A DNA stretch of 64,000 bases from NCBI GenBank assembly GCA_963971535.1, contig OZ020589.1:84944964-85008963 (forward strand). Direction: 5' to 3'. The DNA comes from Notolepis coatsorum (lineage: Eukaryota; Chordata; Actinopteri; Aulopiformes; Paralepididae). The notes under the pieces were generated by a model. It had not been told where the DNA came from. It did no database searches and saw only the letters and a list, made by a program, of their open reading frames with translations. Below, piece after piece: positions 45,162 through 55,720 of this stretch (positions within the stretch are counted from its first letter, which is position 1; the number at the start of each line of letters is the position of its first letter). Both the position numbers and the translations under genes were made by a program.

Positions 45162-46037
45162 TTAACTCACTTTGTTTAATTGAAACGTGGTCCAGCCGGA
45201 GGGCTTGATAAAGTGTATGTCCACTGTCCCACAGTCCCAGACTGTTGTCGATGTATAACCACTGCCCACTGTCCAGACTGCATCACAACACAACACTACA
45301 GCGTCGAACAGCCTGCAAACTACCTGGCGTTCTATCGCCATGCTCTAAGACAAACTCTAACCTTAACCAACTTTGAAAGAGTGCCTAAGCTTAACCGTCG
45401 AAAGAACTTGCCGTCAGCCCGTCACTGACCTGTCCAGACTGCATCCGACCAACAGCTGCAAAGTGCAAACTACCTGGCGTTCTATCACCCTGCTCTAAGC
45501 CAAACCGAGAAATGCGGCTACGTAAAAGTACTGGCGTCGCCGTGTCGGCCAATCAGAGAGCGTCTCCGAGAAATGCGGCTACAGAAAATACTGGCGCTGC
45601 TTGCTTAGATGATAATAGATCGCTTTAAAACGCGCCCGGCTTCCATCATAATACATCATATTTCAACGCACAGCGTGTTACGCACTGATTGGCTGCAACG
45701 GATACAGCGATGAACCCAGTGCACGCCCACTGTAAGCGCTATTGCGTCTAGCCCGAGAGAAATGCGGCTACGGCTAGCCCGAGAGAAATGCGGCTACGGA
45801 ACGTATTCTCTATTAGACAGTGACTTCCTGTTAACTGAAAACAATTATTTATATTTGATATATTAACGTTATATTGTGCATTGGAAACACAAACATACTT
45901 AAAATGAGTAAATATTATTCATTTTAAACATGTTTATTTTATTTATAGGGCTAAAAAAAAATTTAAAACGTCTTCTTCTTCTCTCTTTTAACCAGGGAGG
46001 GCGGCGCTCTAGCGCCCCTATTGACCAGCCGCCACTG
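44872..46037. mobile_element. Non-autonomous hAT element, copy 2, TSD GGTAACGG
   Basis: Termini CAGTGGCGG and CCGCCACTG are flanked by the perfect 8-bp duplication GGTAACGG (44864-44871 and 46038-46045). The interior shares long stretches with copy 1 at 36432, including the CTACCTGGCGTTCTATCGCC and AAACTCTAACCTTAACC motifs and the sequence before the right end. A long GA repeat (45069-45158) is expanded here relative to copy 1. No transposase is encoded. Confidence 0.92.
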
Positions 46038-46045
46038 GGTAACGG

Positions 46046-46668
46046 TGACCAGTAGGGGCGCTCGAATACAGCTGGTGACAACGGGTCGACGCACCGGCTG
46101 TCTGTTCATTCATAGGAGGAGCAACGCGGTCCACAAAGCTTTTTGTGGGGGAGAGAGAGGCAGAGAGAGAAAGGACAAAATGCACTGCAATGTTGTGTTC
46201 TGACCACGTGTTTTGGCTAAAATACATGTAACTAAATACATGTCAAATATGCCTCATTTTATTAAATGTCCTTTGGGCGCAAGCAATTGATAACTGTCAA
46301 CGTTGAAACGGCACAAGCTCTCGTGTTTTTTTTTTAAACGGTCGCTTTTATTATGAAATTTGTGGCACCGCTTTTATTATGAAACAGGAAACACCTCCAC
46401 CAATGTCTTCAACTCAGCTCACTATACAACGACAACGCTGTTACTGAAATGCTTGTTGGTAACTAAGTTTGTTTAAACACGCAAACATTTCCACTGGAGT
46501 AAATGTGTTTATTTTTATTTCTTTATTTCGCACCATTTCAGCAAAACAGTAAAAACATTGACCATGACAGAAAGCGTATAAAGGTGCTGAGTAGAGGCAA
46601 GATACCCAGATGGGCCTATATGGGGCCTCAACTCATTAAATCATTCGATAAAAAAAATTAAAGTTACT
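46046..46668. other. Unassigned sequence left of the BEL/Pao element
   Basis: No recognisable gene or repeat in these 620 bp; AT-rich in its second half. Confidence 0.5.
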
Positions 46669-46673
46669 ATAAT

Positions 46674-48108
46674 TGTAACTGAGGGGTACAATTCCCTGAC
46701 TGTATTACTAGATATGATACTTACTACCACTACCTTTGTACTTAATATTCGGCCACCCAGTACACGGCATAAATATATTATCATAAACACTCTCACGTAG
46801 ATGAAACGGATCCAACACAAATGTACGAAGTCGAAGTATGCGTTTATTACTACACAGCAATGGTGTGTAGAGCAAGCACTTAATCACTTAATTACATTTA
46901 TGAATTGAAATAGTATGCACTTTTATGGCAAAGAGTATTCGTCGGTATATCAATAGAGAATGTCCAATCTCTGAAGGCGCAGGTGGTACATATACGACCT
47001 GGAATAGTTTAAGGAATAACAGCAATGATACTTTAATGATTATATACTGGATACACTAGAGGGGGTTAATCCGGTCGCTTGTAAGCCGACAGGAGTAGGA
47101 GGGGGGGGGGGGGTAGAATCCGACTGCCTCATCCGGCCAAGGGTATCCCAGGTGAACCCACTGTAGTGCCGTTCAATGCGCCGGCGATCCTTGGACCACA
47201 GATGAAAGCAGGTGGACTCTTTGTGGGCCGGCGTCATCCGGTCCACGGAGGAGAGACGTGAAGCGACCTCGTCTTGCAGAGCGTCTCCTCACCTTGCGTC
47301 CTCTCCAGGGGGGGGGGGTTCCAACACACGGCAGTGTCGGGGGTCTTTATCCATGGAATAATCAAAGTATACAAAGCATAATCCGTGCCTGGGAAGGCGG
47401 GCTGTCGTCGGTAGAATAATCCGGTATACAGGTCCACTCGCTCGTCGGCTCTGGGGCTCCTCGGGTGCAGCTTCACATAGGGTCAACCACCCTGGGTAAG
47501 CAGCCAGTTCTCTGCCCGAAACGATGGGGTACTGACTACGGTAGTATTCTCACCGCACGAAGCACTATATATTAACAGACTATTATTAGCTTAATAGACT
47601 ACGTCCAACTCGACGATATAGTGCCAAATATGACTATTCAAATATTAATATACACGATGTCTCAATACCGATGGTAGGCGAACTTGGCCTTACTCCCACA
47701 CGTGGCGTCGCGGGGAGGCTTTACGTCTGTGACTCTATTGGAGGGTAAGAAACTGGACTGAAAAGAAAATCCTACTTTAGTAGCGCAGTATATATACGCA
47801 CTATGAACAAATAGTCCCATTAGTGGTGCGGTAGCCAGATTCCTACGCGGAACTAGGACTTGTCCGTACATGTGGAGCGGTACGTTTGAACTGGGTCTGA
47901 GGGGTATGGCAGCCTGGCACCAAGGTCTCGACCAATAGTAGAATGGAGACTATTATGGGATGTTCAGTAGGCTAGAATGGATATTCAATGCATATTGTAC
48001 AAGGAATATACAAGGGATATCAGGGAATATTAGAGAATATACAAATACAATTAAATATATATATATAAATAAATATATATATTCGGTTTAATCTGGCCCT
48101 TCACAACA
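46674..48108 (-). repeat. 3' LTR of the BEL/Pao element (1,435 bp)
   Basis: It parallels 53952-55383 throughout. By eye the differences are a G-run of 11 against 13 (near 47310 and 54588) and GGTGCGGTAGCC against GGTAGCC (near 47826 and 55107). These account exactly for the 3-bp length difference. At 1.4 kb it is long for a BEL/Pao LTR. Confidence 0.95.
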
Positions 48109-48120
48109 GCCACCCCCTGA
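48109..48120 (-). other. Polypurine tract candidate of the BEL/Pao element
   Basis: On the minus strand the sequence directly before the 3' LTR reads CAGGGGGTGGC. It is short but in the position required to prime plus-strand synthesis. Confidence 0.6.
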
Positions 48121-48216
48121 TTGGTCCCAGACCTAATCAGTTAAACAGAGACAGATTAATCGCGTTGTCTATTTACACATAAGGGTTTACTGTAGGGGTC
48201 AGTCAACTTCACAAAG

Positions 48217-51200
48217 TCATAGGGTTGTAGGGTCATGGTCATCATCGATTGTGTCTGGGAGTCGAGGCAGTTCTATGAGCCTCGCCACGGGACGGGTGTA
48301 AGTGCGACCCTGGACGAGCACTTCAGCTGCTCGGACCTTGCCGTCGGCACCGGTGATCACTTTGCTTACGCGGCCGGCCGGCCACATAGCTCTGGGCAGT
48401 GATTGATCAATAATCATGACGACTGTTCCTTCTGTCAAATTGTCTCTCTCCTTTACCCACTTCTGGCGGGTCTGTAGAGACGGTAGGTAGTGCAGTAGGA
48501 AACTGTTCCAAAACTTGTCGGCTAATACTTGGCTGTACCTCCACATTCGTCGGCCGTTCGCTTCTTCAGGCCGGTACATTGTCTGGGGTAATGCAGGATC
48601 TAGCCGCCCCATCAGGAGTGTGTTGGGGGTAACTGGGTCGATATCCGCCACATCACTGGAGACATATCCGAGGGGCTTCGAGTTAAGTACTCCCTCAATC
48701 TCCGTGAGGACTGTCATTAGGACTTCTTCCGCCACAGTCTGGGCCCCAAGTACCGCGTACAGGGCTGTCTTTATGGAGCGCACTTCTCGTTCCCAAGTGC
48801 CACCGAAGTGGGGTGCGTTTGGGGGGTTGAATTGGAAATCAACCTGTGCTGGAGCGAGGTGGGTCTTAAGTTCTGGGCCCATAGCTTGGAAGCTCTCTCT
48901 CAGCTCTCTTTCGCCGCCTGCGTGATGCACATCCTCATCGTATTTCTTTATAATCAGCTCTGTGACCTTGTGTCGGCTGTTCAATACGATCGGGTATTTA
49001 ATGTCATCCGGTAGATTGGGGGCTCTGCGTAGGCGACCACCCACTCTGATGAGGGTATGAGCGTCGCTCTCGGGGGCCAGATGAATTAATCTGCTGTCGG
49101 ATGGGACGGGCTTTCCTCCCTGTAGACAGGCCAATTCATCGGGGAACGAGTCTCTCTGGGCTCGCTGCAGTAGAAGCAATTCTGCTTCCTCGTAGTTAGC
49201 TGCTGACATATCAGCGGGGGACTTGCACTCCGGGTGGTACCGCAGGAATGTTCTTTGTTGTGCACTCTCTATGGACGTGCAATCGTCTATGTTAGGGTCG
49301 GTGGAGGCTACGGTGCTCAATCCACAGAACACAGACTTCTTATTTTCCACCTCCTCTGGACTTGCTTCCCTCGGGATAGGCATGGGCCACTGTCCTTCCG
49401 GGAGTCTTAGGAATGCGGGGCCGTCACTGTAGACATTGCGACGGGTGAGGTCATCCAGGGGCATCCCTCGGGTGATGACGTCAGCTGGGTTCTGTTTTGT
49501 ATCAACGTAGCGCCACTCTGTTTCTCCGGTTAACTCTTCGGTTAAGTCTTGAATCTCGGTGACTCTGACTCCCACGAAGACTTTGTACTTGCATGAGTCC
49601 GATTTGATCCAGGCGAGTACCGTCGTGGAATCTGACCACAGGATTGTTCTAGACACCGGTATGGTGAGCTCACGTTGGATGAGCGTGGCTAGGTGCGCTC
49701 CGGCTAGGGCTGCGCAGAGCTCTAGACGTGGGATAGATTGTTGCTTGCGTGGGGCTATTCTCGAGCGGGCGAGGACAAATGCTGTGTAGATCTCTCCCCC
49801 CTGGTCTTGGGCCCGCAAGTAGGCTACTGATCCGTATGCGACCTCTGAGGCGTCACTGAAGACGTGTAAGTCCATTTTACATGTCTCTGGCCTCACCGTG
49901 GGTGGGAAGTAGCTTCGGCGCATATTAACGCCTGGGAGTGAGTGGAGCTCCATCTCCCACTCTCTCCAGGTGGATGCAAGGTGTGCGGGAATGGGGTCGT
50001 CCCAGCCCTGGTCCTTGTCCCACAGTGCTCGTACAATCATTTTTGCCCTGGTGGTGTACGGTAGAATACATCCTAGCGGGTCATATTGTCGGGCGAGTGT
50101 TGTGTACACACTCCGTCTGGTGGTCGGCGCCGCCGCCGGCCTTCCCTGCTTCGTAGTCAGGGGCTTGTGTCTGTAGTGAAGCGAATCTGTTTTGAATCGC
50201 CACACCAATCCCAGGGTCATCTCCTGGGCTTCTCCCGGGATTGTAGCCATCCAGGTCTCGCTGCTGGCTGCCTTGTCCTCGGAGGAGAGGCTGCGCAGTA
50301 CTTGCGGATCGCTGCTGGCCCACTGCCTGAGATCAAAGCCGCCTTTGATCAATGAGGCGCAGAGTTTAATCAGGAGAGCCTCGGCTTCTTCCTGGGTTGA
50401 AAGGCTTTGTAGACAGTTGTCTACGTAGAAGCTGTTCTTTACGCTGTGTCGGACCTCTTCGTCCGCTGCTGGGTCCTCTGCTACATGTTTCTGTAGTGCA
50501 AATGTAGCACAGCAGGGGCTGCACGTCGTTCCGAAGGGGAGGACTTCCCATTGGTAGATGGCTGGGTGCTCATCTCCTGGCTTCTCTCTCCATAGGAACC
50601 GTAACAGGGGCTTGTCCGCCTCTACTAATCTCACCTGCAGGAACATTCCTTTAATGTCCCCGCTGATGGCCACCTTTTCCTGGCGGAAGCGGAGTAGAAC
50701 GCCGAGTAGGGAGGGGCCGAGTGTGGGACCGGGCAGTAACTCTTTATTTAGATTTTGGGATCCGATCTGGTAGCTGCAGTTAAATACTATGCGGTCTTTA
50801 CCGTTGTGATGGACCTTGTGGTGAGGCACGTACCACGATTCAGTGGTCTGGTCAGCCTCTTTAATGTCCATCTTTGTGACGTGTCCCGCTGTGATGAGCT
50901 TCTCAATCTCAGCGCGGTATACACTCTCTTGGGCGGGGTTCTTGGCTAAGCGCCGCTCCGTGTTCAGCAGGTACCGTTCTGTGGCGTCTGTCTTGGCGTG
51001 GAAAGTAGGCATTCCTTCTCGCCGCAGGAGTGGCGTGGCGTATCTCAACACGCCGTTGACCGGGACTCTCTTGGTCCCTGTCTCGAGGAGGTGAATGGCG
51101 TAAATGTCATCTTTAGAGCGAATGTCTTTCTTTCCGTTCTTAAAGGGCATTTGTTCCAAGGTCCATAGCCGCTCTACGTGTTGCAGGAGTGCGGTTTCTC

Positions 51201-51714
51201 CCTCTGTGACTCGGGAGTGGAGACATCTAGTGGCTGTACTTCGGTTGAGAGATTTGGCGAGCGGGCCTTGGAGAGTCCATCCCAAACGGGTCTCGACTGC
51301 TGCAGGACAGCCTCGGGGTCCGGTATGAACCCGGTCTATCGGGACAATGAGGTCTGCATGGTCGGAGCCTATCAACAGGGTCGGCATAGCATTGTCTATG
51401 AGCGGGATCGGTAACTTGCGCAGATGTGCATATTTCTCCATCAGCTTGGCGACGGGGTATGTGTACCGCGACAGTCCTATTTCTTGGCTGGTGAAAGCGT
51501 CTGCAATCTGGTACCGTCGCTCAGGCTGGCCGCTTGCTGCGATAGAGAATGAGACATTCTCGCCCTTTATCGTCTTCAAATCTCGTCTTATTGTCCGAAT
51601 TGTCATTTGGGTTTCGCTTCCCCGCAGCCCTAGCTGGGCCGCAGCGGAGGCGAGCAGCAGGGTCTTCTCTGACCCGTCATCGAGGACGGCGTAAGTGTCC
51701 AGGACTTTATTCTG
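48217..51714 (-). CDS. BEL/Pao pol: protease, RT, RNase H and core-less integrase
   Basis: The frame is open from 51714, directly after the TAA that ends gag; the first ATG is at 51606. The protease active site LDDGS lies before that ATG, so translation from it would lack the protease motif. Numbering from the ATG (1,129 residues): peptidase A17-type region to about 200; RT with GDIKGMF (about 316) and FYVDNCL (393-399; YVDN is usual in fish BEL lineages); RNase H around residues 578-720 with HVFSDAS and LWSDSTT; integrase zinc-finger start HHAGG at 894-898. After HHAGG it jumps to the late core region NPPNAPHFGGTWERE (about 928-941). The two zinc-binding Cys and first two catalytic Asp are absent while the frame is kept. 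The tail ends at 48217. Confidence 0.9.
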   Translation of the reverse strand, partial: QNKVLDTYAVLDDGSEKTLLLASAAAQLGLRGSETQMTIRTIRRDLKTIKGENVSFSIAASGQPERRYQIADAFTSQEIGLSRYTYPVAKLMEKYAHLRKLPIPLIDNAMPTLLIGSDHADLIVPIDRVHTGPRGCPAAVETRLGWTLQGPLAKSLNRSTATRCLHSRVTEGETALLQHVERLWTLEQMPFKNGKKDIRSKDDIYAIHLLETGTKRVPVNGVLRYATPLLRREGMPTFHAKTDATERYLLNTERRLAKNPAQESVYRAEIEKLITAGHVTKMDIKEADQTTESWYVPHHKVHHNGKDRIVFNCSYQIGSQNLNKELLPGPTLGPSLLGVLLRFRQEKVAISGDIKGMFLQVRLVEADKPLLRFLWREKPGDEHPAIYQWEVLPFGTTCSPCCATFALQKHVAEDPAADEEVRHSVKNSFYVDNCLQSLSTQEEAEALLIKLCASLIKGGFDLRQWASSDPQVLRSLSSEDKAASSETWMATIPGEAQEMTLGLVWRFKTDSLHYRHKPLTTKQGRPAAAPTTRRSVYTTLARQYDPLGCILPYTTRAKMIVRALWDKDQGWDDPIPAHLASTWREWEMELHSLPGVNMRRSYFPPTVRPETCKMDLHVFSDASEVAYGSVAYLRAQDQGGEIYTAFVLARSRIAPRKQQSIPRLELCAALAGAHLATLIQRELTIPVSRTILWSDSTTVLAWIKSDSCKYKVFVGVRVTEIQDLTEELTGETEWRYVDTKQNPADVITRGMPLDDLTRRNVYSDGPAFLRLPEGQWPMPIPREASPEEVENKKSVFCGLSTVASTDPNIDDCTSIESAQQRTFLRYHPECKSPADMSAANYEEAELLLLQRAQRDSFPDELACLQGGKPVPSDSRLIHLAPESDAHTLIRVGGRLRRAPNLPDDIKYPIVLNSRHKVTELIIKKYDEDVHHAGGERELRESFQAMGPELKTHLAPAQVDFQFNPPNAPHFGGTWEREVRSIKTALYAVLGAQTVAEEVLMTVLTEIEGVLNSKPLGYVSSDVADIDPVTPNTLLMGRLDPALPQTMYRPEEANGRRMWRYSQVLADKFWNSFLLHYLPSLQTRQKWVKERDNLTEGTVVMIIDQSLPRAMWPAGRVSKVITGADGKVRAAEVLVQGRTYTRPVARLIELPRLPDTIDDDHDPTTL

Positions 51715-53907
51715 TTAGCTTAGTGTCACACGCACTACTTTTAGGAGTACTCGGGCTCCACTGCTGCTGGCGGGATCGATGTACATGACGCTCGCTTTGC
51801 GGCTGGATGGTGCAGGTGAAGGGCGCCGTCTGTTACTGTCGTGAAGTATGTCCAGATGGGCTCCATCGCACTTGGTGCACCTTTTCTTTAAGCGGCATTC
51901 GGCTGCCATGTGTGAGCACGCACAGCGAAAGCAGCGCTTGTTGGACTTTATCCATTGACCTGCTTCCTCCGCGTTCAGCTTGGGGAAGGAGTCACATTGC
52001 GCTAGCCAGTGTTCTTTCTCACAGTAGGGGCACACTATCTTCCACTTCTCCGTTCTGGAGGGGGTACTGTGGCTCCGGCTGCTCGGTACTGACTCCGATT
52101 GGTGCATCACAGTCACCGATCTTCTTCCATCATTTAGTCGTCTGGTTCCTTCTCTGGAGCCAGGGGTGCTCCGTCCGAATGTATCTAGCCGTAGGCTGCT
52201 GACTTCTCTCGCCAGGAAGTCTGCTAGATCGAGGAGGTTCGGTTCGGGGCCATTCGGGTCTCTGTGGTCCCTCTGCCGCCTAAAGCGCTCCTGACGAGCG
52301 GGCGGCAGCTTCTCCAGAATCCTTTCCACATTTGAGTTGGCGTAAAGTTCATGCCTCCCCTTCTCTCTTTGCGCTCCCAACATCCCTACCAGGGACTGCA
52401 CTCTGATGGACAGGTCGTCCAGTGCTCGATTGTCTATTGCTGGGGGTAAGCGGTCGATGTGTCGGATCTCCTGGATCACGTAATCCCATATGCGCCCATA
52501 CCTCTGGTCCAATGCTACCAGCGCTGCTGTGTATGGGGTGGTGGAAGTCGCGTAGGCGAGCGCTATATTATGTGCGCGGGGTACCTTTAAGTGCTTCAGT
52601 AGGATGGCGTATTTGTGGCGTTCATCCAATACATCCACCAACATGGTCTCCAGACACATGCGGAGTTCTGTATACTGGGCCCGGTTCTCTTGGGTGAAGT
52701 CGGGTACCATAGGCGTGCCAAAGTATGACGCTGACTGTGGATACATCGGCGAGCGTTGGGGGAGAGGCCTCCTAGGCGAGTCTCCTCCCGCTCCTTGGTA
52801 TGGGCTGGTACCGGCAGTGTACCATGGCCCGCTTGTCCAGGTGCTGTTCCTCGGTGCGGGTCGTGCGTCGTGCTCACCCGTGTATAGAGTCGGGGGTCTG
52901 TAGCGCAGCTCCGCGGGAGTATAGCCTGGGCTGGCCCGGACCTCCTGGTCCGGTAGAGTACTGTGCTGTCTTCGGGCGTGGTTCTCCTCCTCTTCCTCTT
53001 CGTCTTCAGTTAGGTCATCCAGTGCTTGTAGTCTCTGGTTTAGCCTCTCCACAGGATATGCTGCTCCTTCCCGGTTGCTAGGTCTCGCTTGGACCGGTGG
53101 GGGGAGGTGGTCTGTGGGGGGTATAGACCTCATCTGTTGGTCAAGTTCAGGGTTGTTTACTCGGCTAGGGGATGCCGCCCTGGAGGTGTGTCTAGACGAG
53201 TTCCTGGAGCCTCTGGCGGAGGGAGAGGGTGTTGTCCGTCTGATCAGCTGTTCTATTAGTTGCGACTGCTGTCTGTCGCGTGCTGCGTCCCGTTGAGCAC
53301 CGGCTCGTTCTCGGGCCACATTCTCTTCCATCTGAATGCGTCTTATTTCTAGACGTATCTGCTCGTGTTCGCTTCGCTGCTGGATCTGCAGTCGGTCGCG
53401 TTCAGCAGCGGCGTTCAGGCTGATGAGGAAGGCCTGCTGTAGGGTCCTCTCTGCCTCGCTGGGAGAAGGCGGTTGTATAGGGGAGCCTTCCCTCGGGGTA
53501 CTCCTTGCGGAGCCTTGGAGCTCTATCTCCACGGTGCTCTCCCCGTCTTCTTCCGTGCCGAGTTCTCTCTCGGTAGCGTTGTATTCCTCCCGGGACTCAT
53601 CGGGGACTACTTCTTCAGTACTGGCGGGGTGTGAAGTCATGTCTGGTTCCCACTGGTCCCCACCGTGAACTTGGTCAGTTACATTAGAGCCCGTAGGGGC
53701 CTCTATGGTCGGGGTAGTCTGGGCGTTGGGGTTAGACATACTTTTACTTTCTAGTTTTACCGCGTTTACTGTTAGTAGAAGACTAGGTTGTTGACTGACA
53801 GCGTAAGCCTCTAAGTACTGAGGGAGCCGTCGTTCGCGCTGCGGGCGTTGGTTAGGAGGATCGTTTCGTGGAGTGTTCATCATAGGCCATTTCAATATTA
53901 ATAACAC
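51715..53907 (-). CDS. BEL/Pao gag
   Basis: This structural protein of about 730 residues forms the particle. An N-terminal acidic and Ser/Pro-rich part is followed by a charged, probably coiled-coil stretch (about 150-225, rich in Glu, Gln and Arg). A DUF1759-like gag core follows (about 390-570). Three C-terminal zinc motifs bind RNA: CPYCEKEHWLAQC (from 626), CFRCACSHMAAEC (from 659) and CTKCDGAHLDILH (from 677). The frame has no internal stop. The first ATG (53907) is only 25 bases from the primer site and gives a hydrophobic leader; the ATG pair at 53883/53880 is a plausible alternative. It ends in TAA at 51715-51717, in the same frame as pol. Confidence 0.9.
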   Translation of the reverse strand: MLLILKWPMMNTPRNDPPNQRPQRERRLPQYLEAYAVSQQPSLLLTVNAVKLESKSMSNPNAQTTPTIEAPTGSNVTDQVHGGDQWEPDMTSHPASTEEVVPDESREEYNATERELGTEEDGESTVEIELQGSARSTPREGSPIQPPSPSEAERTLQQAFLISLNAAAERDRLQIQQRSEHEQIRLEIRRIQMEENVARERAGAQRDAARDRQQSQLIEQLIRRTTPSPSARGSRNSSRHTSRAASPSRVNNPELDQQMRSIPPTDHLPPPVQARPSNREGAAYPVERLNQRLQALDDLTEDEEEEEENHARRQHSTLPDQEVRASPGYTPAELRYRPPTLYTGEHDARPAPRNSTWTSGPWYTAGTSPYQGAGGDSPRRPLPQRSPMYPQSASYFGTPMVPDFTQENRAQYTELRMCLETMLVDVLDERHKYAILLKHLKVPRAHNIALAYATSTTPYTAALVALDQRYGRIWDYVIQEIRHIDRLPPAIDNRALDDLSIRVQSLVGMLGAQREKGRHELYANSNVERILEKLPPARQERFRRQRDHRDPNGPEPNLLDLADFLAREVSSLRLDTFGRSTPGSREGTRRLNDGRRSVTVMHQSESVPSSRSHSTPSRTEKWKIVCPYCEKEHWLAQCDSFPKLNAEEAGQWIKSNKRCFRCACSHMAAECRLKKRCTKCDGAHLDILHDSNRRRPSPAPSSRKASVMYIDPASSSGARVLLKVVRVTLS

Positions 53908-53932
53908 TATATTAATATTACACTGATTACCA

Positions 53933-53949
53933 TCCGGCTCGAAGGACCA
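53933..53949 (-). other. Primer binding site, tRNA-Tyr type
   Basis: Two bases inside the 5' LTR the minus strand reads TGGTCCTTCGAGCCGGA. This is the complement of the 3' end of eukaryotic tRNA-Tyr including CCA (known tRNA sequence, from memory). A 17-nt match is enough to prime minus-strand DNA synthesis. Confidence 0.8.
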
Positions 53950-53951
53950 AT

Positions 53952-55383
53952 TGTAACTGAGGGGTACAATTCCCTGACTGTATTACTAGATATGATACTT
54001 ACTACCACTACCTTTGTACTTAATATTCGGCCACCCAGTACACGGCATAAATATATTATCATAAACACTCTCACGTAGATGAAACGGATCCAACACAAAT
54101 GTACGAAGTCGAAGTATGCGTTTATTACTACACAGCAATGGTGTGTAGAGCAAGCACTTAATCACTTAATTACATTTATGAATTGAAATAGTATGCACTT
54201 TTATGGCAAAGAGTATTCGTCGGTATATCAATAGAGAATGTCCAATCTCTGAAGGCGCAGGTGGTACATATACGACCTGGAATAGTTTAAGGAATAACAG
54301 CAATGATACTTTAATGATTATATACTGGATACACTAGAGGGGGTTAATCCGGTCGCTTGTAAGCCGACAGGAGTAGGAGGGGGGGGGGGGGTAGAATCCG
54401 ACTGCCTCATCCGGCCAAGGGTATCCCAGGTGAACCCACTGTAGTGCCGTTCAATGCGCCGGCGATCCTTGGACCACAGATGAAAGCAGGTGGACTCTTT
54501 GTGGGCCGGCGTCATCCGGTCCACGGAGGAGAGACGTGAAGCGACCTCGTCTTGCAGAGCGTCTCCTCACCTTGCGTCCTCTCCAGGGGGGGGGGGGGTT
54601 CCAACACACGGCAGTGTCGGGGGTCTTTATCCATGGAATAATCAAAGTATACAAAGCATAATCCGTGCCTGGGAAGGCGGGCTGTCGTCGGTAGAATAAT
54701 CCGGTATACAGGTCCACTCGCTCGTCGGCTCTGGGGCTCCTCGGGTGCAGCTTCACATAGGGTCAACCACCCTGGGTAAGCAGCCAGTTCTCTGCCCGAA
54801 ACGATGGGGTACTGACTACGGTAGTATTCTCACCGCACGAAGCACTATATATTAACAGACTATTATTAGCTTAATAGACTACGTCCAACTCGACGATATA
54901 GTGCCAAATATGACTATTCAAATATTAATATACACGATGTCTCAATACCGATGGTAGGCGAACTTGGCCTTACTCCCACACGTGGCGTCGCGGGGAGGCT
55001 TTACGTCTGTGACTCTATTGGAGGGTAAGAAACTGGACTGAAAAGAAAATCCTACTTTAGTAGCGCAGTATATATACGCACTATGAACAAATAGTCCCAT
55101 TAGTGGTAGCCAGATTCCTACGCGGAACTAGGACTTGTCCGTACATGTGGAGCGGTACGTTTGAACTGGGTCTGAGGGGTATGGCAGCCTGGCACCAAGG
55201 TCTCGACCAATAGTAGAATGGAGACTATTATGGGATGTTCAGTAGGCTAGAATGGATATTCAATGCATATTGTACAAGGAATATACAAGGGATATCAGGG
55301 AATATTAGAGAATATACAAATACAATTAAATATATATATATAAATAAATATATATATTCGGTTTAATCTGGCCCTTCACAACA
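53952..55383 (-). repeat. 5' LTR of the BEL/Pao element (1,432 bp)
   Basis: On the minus strand it runs from 55383 to 53952 and begins TGTTGTGAAGGG followed by an AT-rich region (TATATATA) that may hold the promoter. A run of 13 G lies at 54588-54600 on the plus strand. See the 3' LTR for the differences. Confidence 0.95.
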
Positions 55384-55388
55384 ATAAT

Positions 55389-55712
55389 GATATTTCTCAA
55401 GCATACACACTGTCGTGGAATAATAGATACATGTGAGCAGCAAGTAACTATTTCTGAGTCCAAAGTTGAATAAAAATGAGATAGCTTTAATTCCTCATAT
55501 GGCCATACAAGGAAAATGCTCAGTTCACAATCAGAACACATTGTAACACAAAATGTCTGACCGAGAAGTGAGAACGAGGTCTCATTCAACGTACAATTAA
55601 TACATGAAAAATGACATAGGAGAATGGAAAATAACAAGAAAAGGACAAGATGGTGGTTAGAATAATCAATACTATGACTATGTTATGGCTATCCTGGAAG
55701 GAAAACAGAGCA
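55389..55712. other. Unassigned sequence
   Basis: Nothing recognised in these 320 bp. Confidence 0.5.
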
Positions 55713-55720
55713 GTTCCCAC

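Larger units (their letters stand above)
46674..55383 (-). mobile_element. Complete BEL/Pao LTR retrotransposon, minus strand, TSD ATAAT
   Basis: The element is 8,710 bp. Two LTRs with TG...CA ends enclose gag and pol in one orientation. The 5 bp ATAAT occur on both sides (46669-46673 and 55384-55388). A 17-nt tRNA-Tyr-type primer site lies next to the 5' LTR and a short G-rich tract next to the 3' LTR. There is no env. LTRs appear to differ only by a 5-bp indel and a G-run length change, so the insertion is very recent. It carries an in-frame stop between gag and pol and lacks the integrase core. Confidence 0.95.

Noticed and set aside
47040..47486. Small frames in the BEL/Pao LTR (repeated at 54318-54766)
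   Set aside because: They lie on the element's sense strand within the LTR, lack recognisable domains and recur only because the LTR is duplicated.
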